NCBI GenBank assembly: GCA_039197065.1 | Contig: JBCCUL010000039.1 | Coordinates: forward strand, 20,850-84,849 | Direction of reading: 5' to 3' | Origin: JANQPX01 sp039197065 | GTDB lineage: Bacteria > Pseudomonadota > Alphaproteobacteria > Geminicoccales > Geminicoccaceae | DNA: 64,000 bases | Shown here: one piece after another, positions 51,970 to 60,371 of the stretch | Numbering within the stretch: position 1 is the stretch's first letter | Layout: every line of letters starts with the position of its first letter | Translations under genes and position numbers: made by a program | The notes under the pieces: model-generated | What the model was told of the DNA's origin: nothing | Database searches by the model: none | What the model saw: the letters and a program-made list of their open reading frames with translations, nothing else

Positions 51970-53319
51970 GTGATAGGCCGCAGAGATCCCTTGGCAACTG
52001 AGAACAAAACGGACTTCGCTGCCGACGAGCTTTCTAGCTTTGCCTATATGTTTTGGGGTCGGTGCATCGCACTGGCCATCGTAGCGATTTGGTTCGTTGC
52101 AACCGTTCCCTGGGAACGTTCTCCAACATATCTAAGCGTCGTTGCTCTCTTTTTGGTTACCGGAGCTATTCCTTTCGGCCTTGCTAGGAGCGGCTATCGA
52201 TCGTCGGTAATTGTCGTGATGTTTCTGTTCTTAGATGCAGCGATATTGAGCTTTCTGATCATCGTACCCAACCCATATGACTTCGAGGCTTGGCCTCCAC
52301 AAATGAATCTGCGTACGCAGGCATTCTTATATATTGGGCTTTTTCTGGCTTACATGTCATTGAGTTACAAACCCATTTTAGTGGTTTGGGCTGGAATTGC
52401 CGCAACGATTTGTTGGAGCACTGGTTACTTTTGGGTGATTAACTTACCCGAGACCCGTGTCTTTACCGGACAAGGCATACTCGACTCTGGCCTGACCTTA
52501 GAAACCGCCTTTTCAGAGGTCTTGCATCCAATGGCGGTCGGTATTCCCCGATGGACCAATCAGATTATATTTTTGAGCGCGTTGACATTTATTCTCGCTC
52601 TCGCCGTGTGGCGGTCTCGCAGATTAGTTCATCGGCGGGTCGTCGCCGAAGCACAGCGCTCGGCCCTTTCTCGTTACTTCTCGCCGAATGTTGTTCAACA
52701 ATTGACGTCAGGAGACAGTTCGCTCAACAAGCCAAAAGTACAGCCTGTCGCCGTGCTATTTGCCGATATGGTTGGCTTCACAGCCATTTCAGAGCAGCTC
52801 AAACCCAGTGAACTCCTGGATTTATTGCGTGGCTTTCACGGCCGCCTCGCGCGCTGTGCAATTCAGCATGGTGGAACCATCGACAAATATATCGGCGATG
52901 CCATCATGGTTCACTTTGGCACACCGGAAACTCGCTTTGACGACCCGGTTCGTGCCATTCGATGTGTAGCCGACATGAAATCGGAGATCGAAGCTTGGAA
53001 CAAAGTTCGGCTTTCGAAAGATCTGGATGCTGTCGAGGTCGGGATCGGAATCCACTATGGCGATGTCGTTGTGGGCAATATCGGCGATGCTCAAAGGTTG
53101 GAGTATACGGTTCTGGGTGACACCGTAAATGTCGCAGCGCGTCTTGAATCGACCACGCGCGATCTGAAAGCGGTCATTGTGGCAAGTCACGAGATCATTG
53201 AAGCTGCATCTGCTCAAGGGCTTGATTGCCAAAGAACTTTGCCAGGCCTAACGCGAGGGCGGCCGGTACAAATTCGGGGCCGTGTGACACCCGTCGAACT
53301 TTGGCATTTGTCTCGATAA
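51970..53319 (+). CDS. Class III adenylate cyclase with N-terminal membrane domain
   Basis: 449 aa from GTG 51970. About six membrane helices (residues 20-220) are followed by a linker and a cyclase domain (about 260-445). The catalytic residues are complete: metal Asp in LFADMVGFTAIS and in GDAIMVHF, the adenine-selecting Lys in IDKYIGD and Asp in YTVLGDTVN, and the Asn and Arg in NVAARLEST. It would make cAMP at the inner face of the membrane. Base composition is lower in GC than its neighbours, suggesting transfer. The start is uncertain by several codons. Confidence 0.9.
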   Translation: MIGRRDPLATENKTDFAADELSSFAYMFWGRCIALAIVAIWFVATVPWERSPTYLSVVALFLVTGAIPFGLARSGYRSSVIVVMFLFLDAAILSFLIIVPNPYDFEAWPPQMNLRTQAFLYIGLFLAYMSLSYKPILVVWAGIAATICWSTGYFWVINLPETRVFTGQGILDSGLTLETAFSEVLHPMAVGIPRWTNQIIFLSALTFILALAVWRSRRLVHRRVVAEAQRSALSRYFSPNVVQQLTSGDSSLNKPKVQPVAVLFADMVGFTAISEQLKPSELLDLLRGFHGRLARCAIQHGGTIDKYIGDAIMVHFGTPETRFDDPVRAIRCVADMKSEIEAWNKVRLSKDLDAVEVGIGIHYGDVVVGNIGDAQRLEYTVLGDTVNVAARLESTTRDLKAVIVASHEIIEAASAQGLDCQRTLPGLTRGRPVQIRGRVTPVELWHLSR

Positions 53320-53481
53320 TCTCAAGCCGCCACAGGCAGGCAATGTAGGGCTTCCGCATTTGGCGAACGGGTATCGCCTATCCATTACAAAGATATAGAG
53401 AGCGTTGTTCCTGAAGAACGAATGGCCAAACCGGATGACCTAGCCGTTGTCGTCTCAAGACCGAGTGCGTTATGTAGCGAA

Positions 53482-54330
53482 CTACGATGAAACCAGCTGG
53501 TATTTGCCCTCGGTGTGCATGTAGAGGATGCAGTCTTCTCCGGACTCACAGGTCACCTTGTGCGCCGCCTCGCCCTTGGAGCTGAAATAGCTGCCCGGGT
53601 CCAGGCTGTGGACTTCCGCTTCGCCGAACATCTGGACTGTGGATTTCCCTTGTATCGTCACCGCACGTAGCAAAGGCGCGTCGCTTCGGATCTCGCCATT
53701 GTAGCCGGAGGGCAGCTTGATGAAGGTTCCGTTCTTCTCGTCATCCTGAACCTTGCCCCAGAGGAAGGCCATCTCGGCGCCGCTGCCGGCGTCATCGGAC
53801 TGACTGACCCAGGCGGCATCGGCCGCGTCCAGCCAGACGATGTTTCGAGCTTCGATATTGATCGGACGTTCGCCGATATCAAACTCTTCTTCCGCTGGCT
53901 GCACCAGGTAAGGGCCGGACAGGATCTCGAGGAAAATCGTCGGGCTTTCCCCTTGTGCCGCCGTGATATGAACTTCGCCTGCCGGCTGAGTCCAAAATGA
54001 TCCCGGTTCCATCCAAAACTTTGCAGCGTCGGGATCGTCATTATGGATTTCGCCACTGATAACCACGGCACGATAGGTGATATTGTGGATGTGCGGCGGT
54101 GATTGGAATCCATCGAGGAAAGTCACCAGTGAACCCGCCGATACATCTTCCCTGATATCGCCCCAAAGCTTGCCGGACTTCGGGCTCAGATCACCGCGAA
54201 GCGGGTTCAGCGCGATGAACTCGACATCGGCGCGTGTGACGATTTCGTTGCTCTGTGACGCCGCAGGCATGCTGCTCAGAGCCGCGGCGGCGAATGCGAG
54301 TACGAGCGACGACAGCGTCTTCCTTTCCAC
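53482..54330 (-). CDS. DUF4437 double-cupin protein, secreted
   Basis: 282 aa. A signal peptide (SLVLAFAAAALSSMPAAS) precedes two cupin-like halves: LVTFLDGFQSPPHIHNITYR with metal-type histidines in the first, and SYFSSKGEAAHKV in the second. Function is unknown; cupins often bind a metal or small ligand. The 3' part of a second copy lies at 51610 on the opposite strand, with the cyclase gene between them. The gene ends close to an IS3 fragment. Confidence 0.8.
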   Translation of the reverse strand: MERKTLSSLVLAFAAAALSSMPAASQSNEIVTRADVEFIALNPLRGDLSPKSGKLWGDIREDVSAGSLVTFLDGFQSPPHIHNITYRAVVISGEIHNDDPDAAKFWMEPGSFWTQPAGEVHITAAQGESPTIFLEILSGPYLVQPAEEEFDIGERPINIEARNIVWLDAADAAWVSQSDDAGSGAEMAFLWGKVQDDEKNGTFIKLPSGYNGEIRSDAPLLRAVTIQGKSTVQMFGEAEVHSLDPGSYFSSKGEAAHKVTCESGEDCILYMHTEGKYQLVSS

Positions 54331-54573
54331 GGTGTGATCTCCATGTGGGATTGACGGGCTATGCCGTGGACATGCCCCTTAGCGACAACACTTGAAGTAC
54401 GTACAATTTTCACCCATAGGCACATTGCTGAAACCATGTGTGAAAAGCGACGGGCACAACTGTAGCCTCGTTCCCCACCCGTCAAAGGGCTTGTGCAGTC
54501 CATGATGCTTTTTGGACATTAGGTCTAGAACTTTGACAGTGCCGCCAAGGCTGGATCGACTATGAACCTACAG

Positions 54574-54972
54574 TCAATCGCAGGCCGGGTGTTCTGACCT
54601 GCCTGATCCCTTCGGTCCAAGTCTTATGAGAGAGTTCGGCTTTGTTGTTGTTTGCCCTGAGGTGATGGCCGGAGCGTAGGCCGTCAGCTCAGGGCTGGGC
54701 AAGATGGTTTCTGGCGCCGGCGGTCGATAGCCAAGCGCCGAGTGAGCTGGAACGGTGTTGTAGTGTCGTCGCCACCGCTCGATCAGGATCTGGGCTTCTT
54801 TCAGCGTATAGAAAATCTCCCTCGCCAAGAGCTCGTCGCGGAGTTTGCCGTTGAAGCTTTCGCAGTAGCCATTTTCCAAAGGGCTGCCGGGCTCGATATA
54901 GAGCGGTTTCACGTCCAGTTGGTTGAGCCAGCCCCGCACGGCCTTCGCGACAAATTCAGGGCCGCAGCACAT
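54574..54972 (-). mobile_element. IS3-family transposase fragment, C-terminal part
   Basis: The frame reads GPEFVAKAVRGWLNQL, LYIEPGSPLENGYCESFNGK (second Asp context lost, Glu present), IERWRRHYNTVPAHSALGYR, and ends at a stop. This is the last third of an IS3 OrfB, different in sequence from the fragment at 51050, so two elements have been here. Its 5' border at about 54975 joins directly to the flavin monooxygenase remnant. Confidence 0.82.
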
Positions 54973-54980
54973 CGGGAAAG

Positions 54981-55245
54981 GGCGCTGTCGATACGGCTGA
55001 AGTCGAACCTGGTGTGACGCCCGTTCGGATAGTGGATGACGCTTCGTTCGGTCCGCGTTCCTTCAGCCAGCAGCCACTCGGTAGCGCCGAACGGCAAGTG
55101 TTCGAGGATTGATGTCGATGGCACGCGACTGCTCGGCAAAATCCGCGACTTTGTCCATGATGCGCACAGGCATGCCACGCCGATAGAGCTCGATGGCGGC
55201 CGTCAATCCCGAGGGGCCGGCGCCCGCAATGAGATAGCCAGTCAT
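54981..55245 (-). pseudogene. FAD-dependent monooxygenase (PheA/TetX type), 5' remnant cut by IS
   Basis: From ATG 55245 the frame reads MTGYLIAGAGPSGLTAAIEL (the GxGxxG FAD fold), then RAIDINPRTL. A frameshift near 55090-55100 is needed to continue into GATEWLLAEGTRTER and RFDFSRIDSALS, after which IS3 sequence begins. A normal gene has 400 or more codons, so only about 85 remain. Confidence 0.75.
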
Positions 55246-55523
55246 GACGGCGTCTCGTCTCCCCGCACCATGATCCACATCAGTCTAGCGAGCGAGCTGG
55301 ATCGGTGAAGTTTCCGAAAGAGCGAGGCGCGAACAAAATGCCCTCCCGCTGACAGCGCGCATCCCGAGAGCGGTGTTCAAGCAGGGATGAGGACGGTTTG
55401 ATGGGTGGAGATCACTTATGATCTCAGAAGACAACACGAATCTAAGTTGTTGCCCCTGTGTTGCCCAGAATGAGAATCTAGGGCAACACTCTCCGAAAAA
55501 TCTACCTAACCTATTGAAAAGAT

Positions 55524-55570
55524 TGGCGGACGCACAAAGACTCGAACCTTGGACCCGCTGATTAAGAGTC
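55524..55570 (-). other. 3' half of tRNA-Lys(CTT): integration (att) footprint
   Basis: On the minus strand the sequence runs from the anticodon loop CTCTTAA through TCAGCGG, the T-arm GGTTCGAGTC, the acceptor strand TGCGTCC, G and CCA. The bases 5' of the anticodon loop do not pair with TCAGC, and no matching GGACGCA acceptor strand or D-arm is present, so this is not a functional tRNA. Tyrosine-recombinase elements often recombine at the anticodon loop and leave such a 3' copy at one end of the island. Confidence 0.75.
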
Positions 55571-55956
55571 TTCGGCAACTCGTTGATCTGTAAGGGCACG
55601 TGAGACTGCAGACGTCATACTTGCATTCAAATCACTCAATTAGATAACACTACAAGTCTCACGCAAAGTCGCCGACAGTTGAGGCGCGACAGCTATGCAA
55701 CATGGGTGTCATGTTGAGGCCAAATCGATGATCCGATATCGCCTCATAGTGAGGTCGTCGGGTTTGATGACCTATGCGAAAAGTTGACCGAGTTTTGAAG
55801 CAGGGAGCTGGGCCTTTCCTTTAGGAACGAGCCCAGCTTACACCTTAGAGCAAGATGTGGCCAAATTCTCACCACTCGATGGTGACCTACAAGAATAAAA
55901 GTTTCCTTACGCGCCGAGATACTGCTTGCCAGATGCCTATGACGCTTAAGATTGGC
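55571..55956. other. Gene-free stretch with a hairpin
   Basis: About 385 bases of lower GC. AGCTGGGC (55806-55813) and GCCCAGCT (55831-55838) enclose a second small stem, TTCC/GGAA, with a 4-base loop. This may be a terminator for the gene at 55957 or an unrelated structure. No coding frame is convincing. Confidence 0.35.
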
Positions 55957-56436
55957 CTACTCCAATGCAATGCCGTTGGTCTCCAAGATGCCTTCCAGCA
56001 CATCGTCGATGAGATCATCCAGATCATCTAAGCTTTCCCACCAAGCAAAGACTTGTTTGCGGTATTCCTCTGTATCTTCCACTTCTGTGATGAGCGTAGT
56101 GCCTTCGGCGCTTGCCGATTCCCACTGCTTGGAAAATGCATCGAGGGCGTCTGACTGTTCTTCTGTTAAGTCCATGTCCCGCAATGTTGAGATGTATCCC
56201 GCCATTTGATCGAGGTCGCCAGCATAGTCTTCTGCAGCTTCACTACGAACGTTGTCAGGCAAACCTGGAATTGCTGCAAGCATGACCGCGCCGGCCGCTT
56301 CGGCTTTGTTAGCTTCCAGCTTAGACATCGCAGCATAGGCAGCAAAAACTTCTTTATTCAACATGTGATCGTCAGCAAACGCCATTGACGGCATTGCCAT
56401 GAAGCCAACCATAAAAAATATCGCGAACCGCGACAT
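55957..56436 (-). CDS. Small secreted acidic protein of unknown function
   Basis: 159 aa from ATG 56436, selected because GAGGAGG lies just upstream; the frame itself is open to 56532. Signal peptide MSRFAIFFMVGFMAMPSMAF with a cut after AFA. The mature part is acidic, mostly helical (EAAEDYAGDLDQMAGYISTL), with a C-terminal patch rich in Asp and Leu. No family is recognised. It is low in GC compared with neighbours and sits beside the att footprint, so it may be island cargo. Confidence 0.6.
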   Translation of the reverse strand: MSRFAIFFMVGFMAMPSMAFADDHMLNKEVFAAYAAMSKLEANKAEAAGAVMLAAIPGLPDNVRSEAAEDYAGDLDQMAGYISTLRDMDLTEEQSDALDAFSKQWESASAEGTTLITEVEDTEEYRKQVFAWWESLDDLDDLIDDVLEGILETNGIALE

Positions 56437-56874
56437 CCGCTTTTCCTCCTCTGTTTGCTCAGCCTCGTCAAATATTGCGAAGTCAAGCTTTGGCAACAAC
56501 GAGATGTATAAAAAGGTACGAATTTCGCACATGCGATGTCGTTGAGCGATTTACGGCCGATGCGGTGGCTTACGGATGCGTTCTCCGCGCTACGCGACAC
56601 AGCGCCTGCTCACCCCTCTGGACATAAGCCGTCTAAAGACGTTCCCAAGCCGCCGAGGTTTGAAAGCGGTTCATTTGACGTCCTGGATTCGCAGAGGCAC
56701 TTCGCCCCGAGTGCGATGTCAAAACAGCCGATGTTGTTGACAAGACTTCAGATTGGAGCCCTCGTATAGGTTGATCAACTCTTCCAATAAATCGCGAGAA
56801 AAACTGTCCTCACATACGAACCCAGGTTGTCAAAGCATCGCTATTAGTGTTCCTTTCATGGTGATGGCCCCAAA
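56437..56874. other. Gene-free stretch upstream of the riboswitch
   Basis: About 440 bases. One 77-codon frame (56536-56769) has no coding character. The promoter for the riboswitch transcript should lie in the last 100 bases, but I do not see clear -35 and -10 boxes. Confidence 0.35.
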
Positions 56875-57056
56875 GCGCAACGCGTGACGGGTTAAAAGGG
56901 AACGCGGTGCGGTGCCCGTTCATTCGGCTCCAAATCCGTGACTACCCCCGCAACTGTGAGCGGCGAGCGACCCCGACAGCATCCACTGAGTGCGTTCAAA
57001 GGGCGACTTGGGAAGGATCGGGAAAGCTTCGACCCGTAAGTCAGGAGACCTGCCAT
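56875..57056 (+). promoter_or_regulatory. Cobalamin (B12) riboswitch, first copy
   Basis: The conserved core is present in order: GGGAACGCGGTG (56898-56909), CCCCCGCAACTGTGAGCGG (about 56945-56963), a CCACTG loop, GGGAAGG, and the closing GACCCGTAAGTCAGGAGACC TGCC ending at about 57054. A GGCGGGGTGTCC block follows as expression platform, close to a GGGGAG ribosome site. Genes after it encode a 45-aa membrane protein and a Zn/Mn-type ABC importer, which would be turned off when cobalamin is plentiful. Confidence 0.93.
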
Positions 57057-57101
57057 CTAGTTCGAAACTGATCTCGGCGGGGTGTCCGAGGGGAGACTAA
57101 G

Positions 57102-57227
57102 ATGGTGACGACGGTTTCCGCCGTGCAGCGCGCTTATTCTGTCGCCCCCCTCCGCAAAGGAGGTGGCGATGCGCCAAGATGCCCAACAGGACGAAAAAGG
57201 CGCAGCGCGCTCGTTTTGCCTCACTGA
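57102..57227 (+). CDS. Possible 41-codon leader ORF after the riboswitch
   Basis: ATG 57102 has GGGGAG 7-8 bases upstream, right after the riboswitch platform. The frame runs 41 codons and passes through the hairpin that hides the ribosome site of the next gene. The encoded peptide is basic and matches nothing. It may exist only to couple translation, or be chance. Confidence 0.3.
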   Translation: MVTTVSAVQRAYSVAPLRKGGGDAPRCPTGRKRRSALVLPH

Positions 57228-57306
57228 ATTGAGCATCACGGCCTTGGTTGCAGGGGCACTGGGCGTGTCCGCCCTGCTGTGGCTCGCCATTGGCATAGCG
57301 CTCTGA
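57169..57306 (+). CDS. 45-aa single-span membrane protein in the B12-controlled operon
   Basis: 45 residues: a hydrophilic N-terminus (MRQDAQQDEKGAARSF) and one membrane helix (about residues 21-45, ITALVAGALGVSALLWLAIG). AAAGGAGG, an excellent ribosome site, lies just upstream but is the 3' arm of a hairpin with CCTCC (57149-57153). The stop overlaps the next ATG as TGATG. Small membrane subunits such as CbtB and CbiN accompany cobalt importers; I see no clear match to either, so the role is inferred from context. Confidence 0.6.
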   Translation: MRQDAQQDEKGAARSFCLTELSITALVAGALGVSALLWLAIGIAL

Positions 57307-58064
57307 TGAGCGCGATCATGTAAGTCCGGAACCTCCGCCTGGGTTACCCGGAACTGACCTTGTTCAGCGGTTTGTCGTTTGATCTCGATGCCGGCTCGAC
57401 CCTGGCCGTGATCGGCGCCAATGGCTCGGGCAAGAGCACCTTCGTCAATATGCTGCTTGGGCTGATTAAGCAGCTCTCGGGTCAGGTATCCTGGCCAGAA
57501 GGCTACCCGCGAGAAATCGGGTATCTGGCGCAGATGACGGAATTCGAACGGCGCTTCCCCATTCGTGTCCGAGACTTGGCGGCTATGGGTGCTTGGGGCG
57601 GCTTTGGACTGTGGCAGGGCCTGAGCCGCGCCAGGCGCGACCACGTCGCAGCCGCCTTGGAGGCCGCAGGCGTTCTCGATATCGCGGATCGTTCGCTGCA
57701 CACGCTCTCGGGCGGGCAGTTACAGCGAGCACTCTTTGCCCGCGTGATCTTGCAAGATGCGCCGCTCATTCTCCTCGATGAGCCCTTTGCAGCTGTCGAC
57801 CAAAGCACTGAGGCTCATCTGCTCACGATCATTTCCAAATGGCGCGCGGAAGGTCGCGCCATCGTGTTGGTCGTCCATGACCTTTCGGCGGTGCTCGACC
57901 ATTGCAGCCATGCGCTGTTGCTTGGTGGTCAAACCGCGACCCATGGCGCCGTGGAGGAGGTGCTCACGCCTGAGCAGCTGGTGCGCCAGGGTTACCTATC
58001 CCAAAGCCAGGCCTCCTGGATGTTCCGCCCGAACCATCAGCGCCAGGAGAACGACTATCTTTGA
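57306..58064 (+). CDS. Metal ABC transporter ATPase (ZnuC/AztA-like), with TAA at codon 6
   Basis: The natural start ATG 57306 overlaps the previous stop, but codon 6 is TAA (57321-57323). The same frame then continues with VRNLRLGYPELTLFSGL, the normal first strand of the ATPase, and all motifs: Walker A IGANGSGKST, signature LSGGQLQR, Walker B LILLDEPFAAVDQ, switch His in VVHDL. Without readthrough, translation could restart at TTG 57360 and lose the first strand. It forms an operon with the permease and binding-protein genes. Confidence 0.85.
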
Positions 58065-58077
58065 GCTCTTGAACGAG

Positions 58078-58959
58078 ATGTGGGGCTTCGCCTTCATGCG
58101 GCGCGCCTTTGTGGCGACCACGGTGCTGTCCGCTTCCGTGGCGCCTGTTGGCGCCTTTCTGGTGTTGCGGCGGTTGTCACTGGCGGGCGAAGCGATGGCC
58201 CATGCCATCACACCAGGAATCGTGATTGGCTTTGTGACGGTTGGGCTCTCGGTGATGTCACTGCTGGTTGGGGGGCTGATTGCTGGTGTAGGCGTGGCCA
58301 TTCTCACCGCTCTCTTGGCGCGTAAGACAATCCTGCGCAGCGATGCGAGCCTTGCTTCGCTTTATCTGATCGCTTTGGCCGTTGGCATCTTCATCCTCTC
58401 CGCTGCTGGCTCCGCTGTGCCGCTCAAGAGCTTCTTATTCGGCTCCATTCTGGGAATCGACGATGCGTCGATGATGCTGGTGGGTGCCGTTGCTACCGTC
58501 ACCCTGGTGTCCTTCGCATTTTTGCTTCGGCCACTGATCATCAGCACCTGCGATCCGGTCTTTTTTGAGGCCCGCACCCGGCGGCCTTGGATCGTGGAGC
58601 AAGGCTTCATGCTGCTCCTCGTGCTGAACCTGTTTGCGGCCTTCAAGACGCTTGGCACGCTCATGGCGGTTGGGCTGATGATCCTGCCCGCCACGGCCGT
58701 GCGCTATTGGTCGAGCACGATCACCGCACAGCTCGGCCTGGGCTTTGCCTTCGCCCTGGCCAGTTGCTGGATCGGCCTCACCCTTTCCTATCTCTTCCCG
58801 GAAACACCTTCAGGCCCCGCCATTGTGCTGGTGGCGGGCGGGTTTTTCCTGATCTCGGCCCTTTGGGGGCCGCTTGGTTTCGGCGGACGGCTGCGCAACC
58901 CGTCTGACACGAAAGGAAAATCAGTTGTGCATTCCCCATCTGAGGAGAAGATATTATGA
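58078..58959 (+). CDS. Metal ABC transporter permease (ZnuB/AztB-like)
   Basis: About 293 aa from ATG 58078 (TTG 58069 is an alternative). It has about eight membrane helices of the ABC-3 family; LRRLSLAGEAMAHAITPGIV is the family's conserved early loop, and TLGTLMAVGLMILPATAVRY the late one. It would carry Zn, Mn or, given the riboswitch, possibly Co. The end overlaps the binding-protein start. Confidence 0.9.
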   Translation: MWGFAFMRRAFVATTVLSASVAPVGAFLVLRRLSLAGEAMAHAITPGIVIGFVTVGLSVMSLLVGGLIAGVGVAILTALLARKTILRSDASLASLYLIALAVGIFILSAAGSAVPLKSFLFGSILGIDDASMMLVGAVATVTLVSFAFLLRPLIISTCDPVFFEARTRRPWIVEQGFMLLLVLNLFAAFKTLGTLMAVGLMILPATAVRYWSSTITAQLGLGFAFALASCWIGLTLSYLFPETPSGPAIVLVAGGFFLISALWGPLGFGGRLRNPSDTKGKSVVHSPSEEKIL

Positions 58960-59852
58960 GCTCAACAACGACACTGCGCGTCAGCCTCGTTTCGGCGGCG
59001 CTCAGCCTTTTTTCGCTGCCCACTGCGAGCCTTGCGTACGATATGCGAATCGTCGCTAGCTTTTCGATCCTGGGCGACATGGTTGAGGAAGTGGTGGGTG
59101 ACTTGGCTGAGGTGACCACGATCGTCGGTCCTGATGCCGACGCCCATGTCTACCAACCTTCCGTAGCTGATGCTCGCGCCGTAGCCGAAGCGGATGTGAT
59201 CTTCGTCAATGGCCTGGGCTTTGAGACCTGGTCCGACACCCTGATCGCCGAGGCCGGCACCGAGGCCGAGGCCCATGTCGCAACCGATGGAATCACCCCC
59301 GTCCTGGTGGAAGGCGAGACGGATCCGCATGCATGGAACTCGCTGATCAACGGCATGATCTACGTGCAAAACATCGCCGACGCCATGTCGGAAGCTGCGC
59401 CTGAACACGCCGATACCTTCGCCGCCAACGCTGCGAGCTATATCGCTGAGTTGGAAGCCCTGGATGCGGACACCCGCGCGAGTCTTGCGGAATTACCTGC
59501 GGACAAGCGCACCGTCGTGACAGCCCATGATGCGTTCGGCTACCTCGCGGATGCTTATGACATGACCTTCCTCGCTCCGGTCGGTATCGATACAGAAGGC
59601 GAGCCTTCGGCACGCGATTTGGCAACTCTCATCGCGCAGTTGAAGGAGACGGGCGTGGCAGCGCTGTTTGTCGAAAACATCACCAGCCCTGCTTTAGTCC
59701 AACAGATCTCCGACGAGACCGGTATCGACATCGGCGGACGTCTGTTCTCGGATGCCCTTTCGGAGCGGGGCGGCCCTGCAACCAGCTATCTAGCCATGTT
59801 CCAGCACAATCTCCGCGCACTGCTCAATGCGCTCGGCGACACGTCGAGCTAA
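58956..59852 (+). CDS. Metal ABC transporter substrate-binding protein (ZnuA/AztC-like)
   Basis: 298 aa. Signal peptide (RVSLVSAALSLFSLPTASLA). The cluster A-I metal site is visible: His in DAHVYQPS (about residue 65), His in DPHAWNS, His in VTAHDAFGY, and an acid in RLFSDALSE. There is no His-rich loop between the first two ligands, unlike typical ZnuA, so this is closer to AztC or Mn-type proteins. The position after a cobalamin riboswitch is unusual for a zinc protein. Confidence 0.9.
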   Translation: MSSTTTLRVSLVSAALSLFSLPTASLAYDMRIVASFSILGDMVEEVVGDLAEVTTIVGPDADAHVYQPSVADARAVAEADVIFVNGLGFETWSDTLIAEAGTEAEAHVATDGITPVLVEGETDPHAWNSLINGMIYVQNIADAMSEAAPEHADTFAANAASYIAELEALDADTRASLAELPADKRTVVTAHDAFGYLADAYDMTFLAPVGIDTEGEPSARDLATLIAQLKETGVAALFVENITSPALVQQISDETGIDIGGRLFSDALSERGGPATSYLAMFQHNLRALLNALGDTSS

Positions 59853-59864
59853 GCCACCCAAGAA

Positions 59865-59902
59865 CGAAGCGCCGTTGAAGGATACTTTCTGGCGGCGCTT
59901 CG
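59865..59902 (+). terminator. Hairpin after the metal importer operon
   Basis: CGAAGCGCCG (59865-59874) and CGGCGCTTCG (59893-59902) form perfect 10-base arms 13 bases after the stop. There is no strong T-run, so the strength is uncertain. Confidence 0.5.
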
Positions 59903-60159
59903 AATTCCCTCCGCATAGTCAGATAAGCCTGCTGTCGTCTAAGCAGATTGAACGTTAGCGGTCACAAACAGTGTTTTTGGACTGGGTTTTGGTCCATTTG
60001 GTTTTTCTGCGCTGGCGCCTCATCGGGCTGTCGGCCGAGCAACTAAAGGAACTCCTCGGGAGAGGCATGTCAGTTGTCAAAGGCACGAATCGCATCTCCT
60101 TGACAGGCCATGGCAGACGTTCATAACAGTCAATCGATGGTTCCTAGGGATCGAGTTCG
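59903..60159. other. Intergenic stretch before the second riboswitch
   Basis: About 260 bases. A frame near 59970-60125 (VFLDWVLVHLVFLRWRLIGL) has hydrophobic residues but no clear ribosome site or family. The promoter of the second riboswitch transcript should lie here; no clear boxes are seen. Confidence 0.3.
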
Positions 60160-60325
60160 GATCTCTGAGATGAAAAAGGGAACGCGGTGCTTCGGCCTTC
60201 GGGCCGGCAAAGCCGCGACTGCCCCCGCAACTGTAGGCGGCGAGTGTCTTCGAGAACGCCACTGGGCTTAAGCCCGGGAAGGTTCGAAGACGCGTCGAGC
60301 CGCAAGTCAGGAGACCTGCCATCAT
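60160..60325 (+). promoter_or_regulatory. Cobalamin (B12) riboswitch, second copy
   Basis: The core elements are GGGAACGCGGTG (about 60179-60190), GCCCCCGCAACTGTAGGCGG, a CCACTG loop, GGGAAGG, and GCAAGTCAGGAGACCTGCC ending at about 60320. The platform CCCGGGCGGGGTGTCCCGG lies directly before AGGAG, so it could mask a ribosome site. It controls the DUF1636/BtuF-like/DUF1289 operon. Confidence 0.93.
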
Positions 60326-60371
60326 TCCTTGAACTCGAACCCGGGCGGGGTGTCCCGGCAGGAGAACATTG

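Noticed and set aside
55524..55600. A functional tRNA-Lys gene
   Set aside because: The 5' acceptor strand, D-arm and the 5' anticodon stem are missing.
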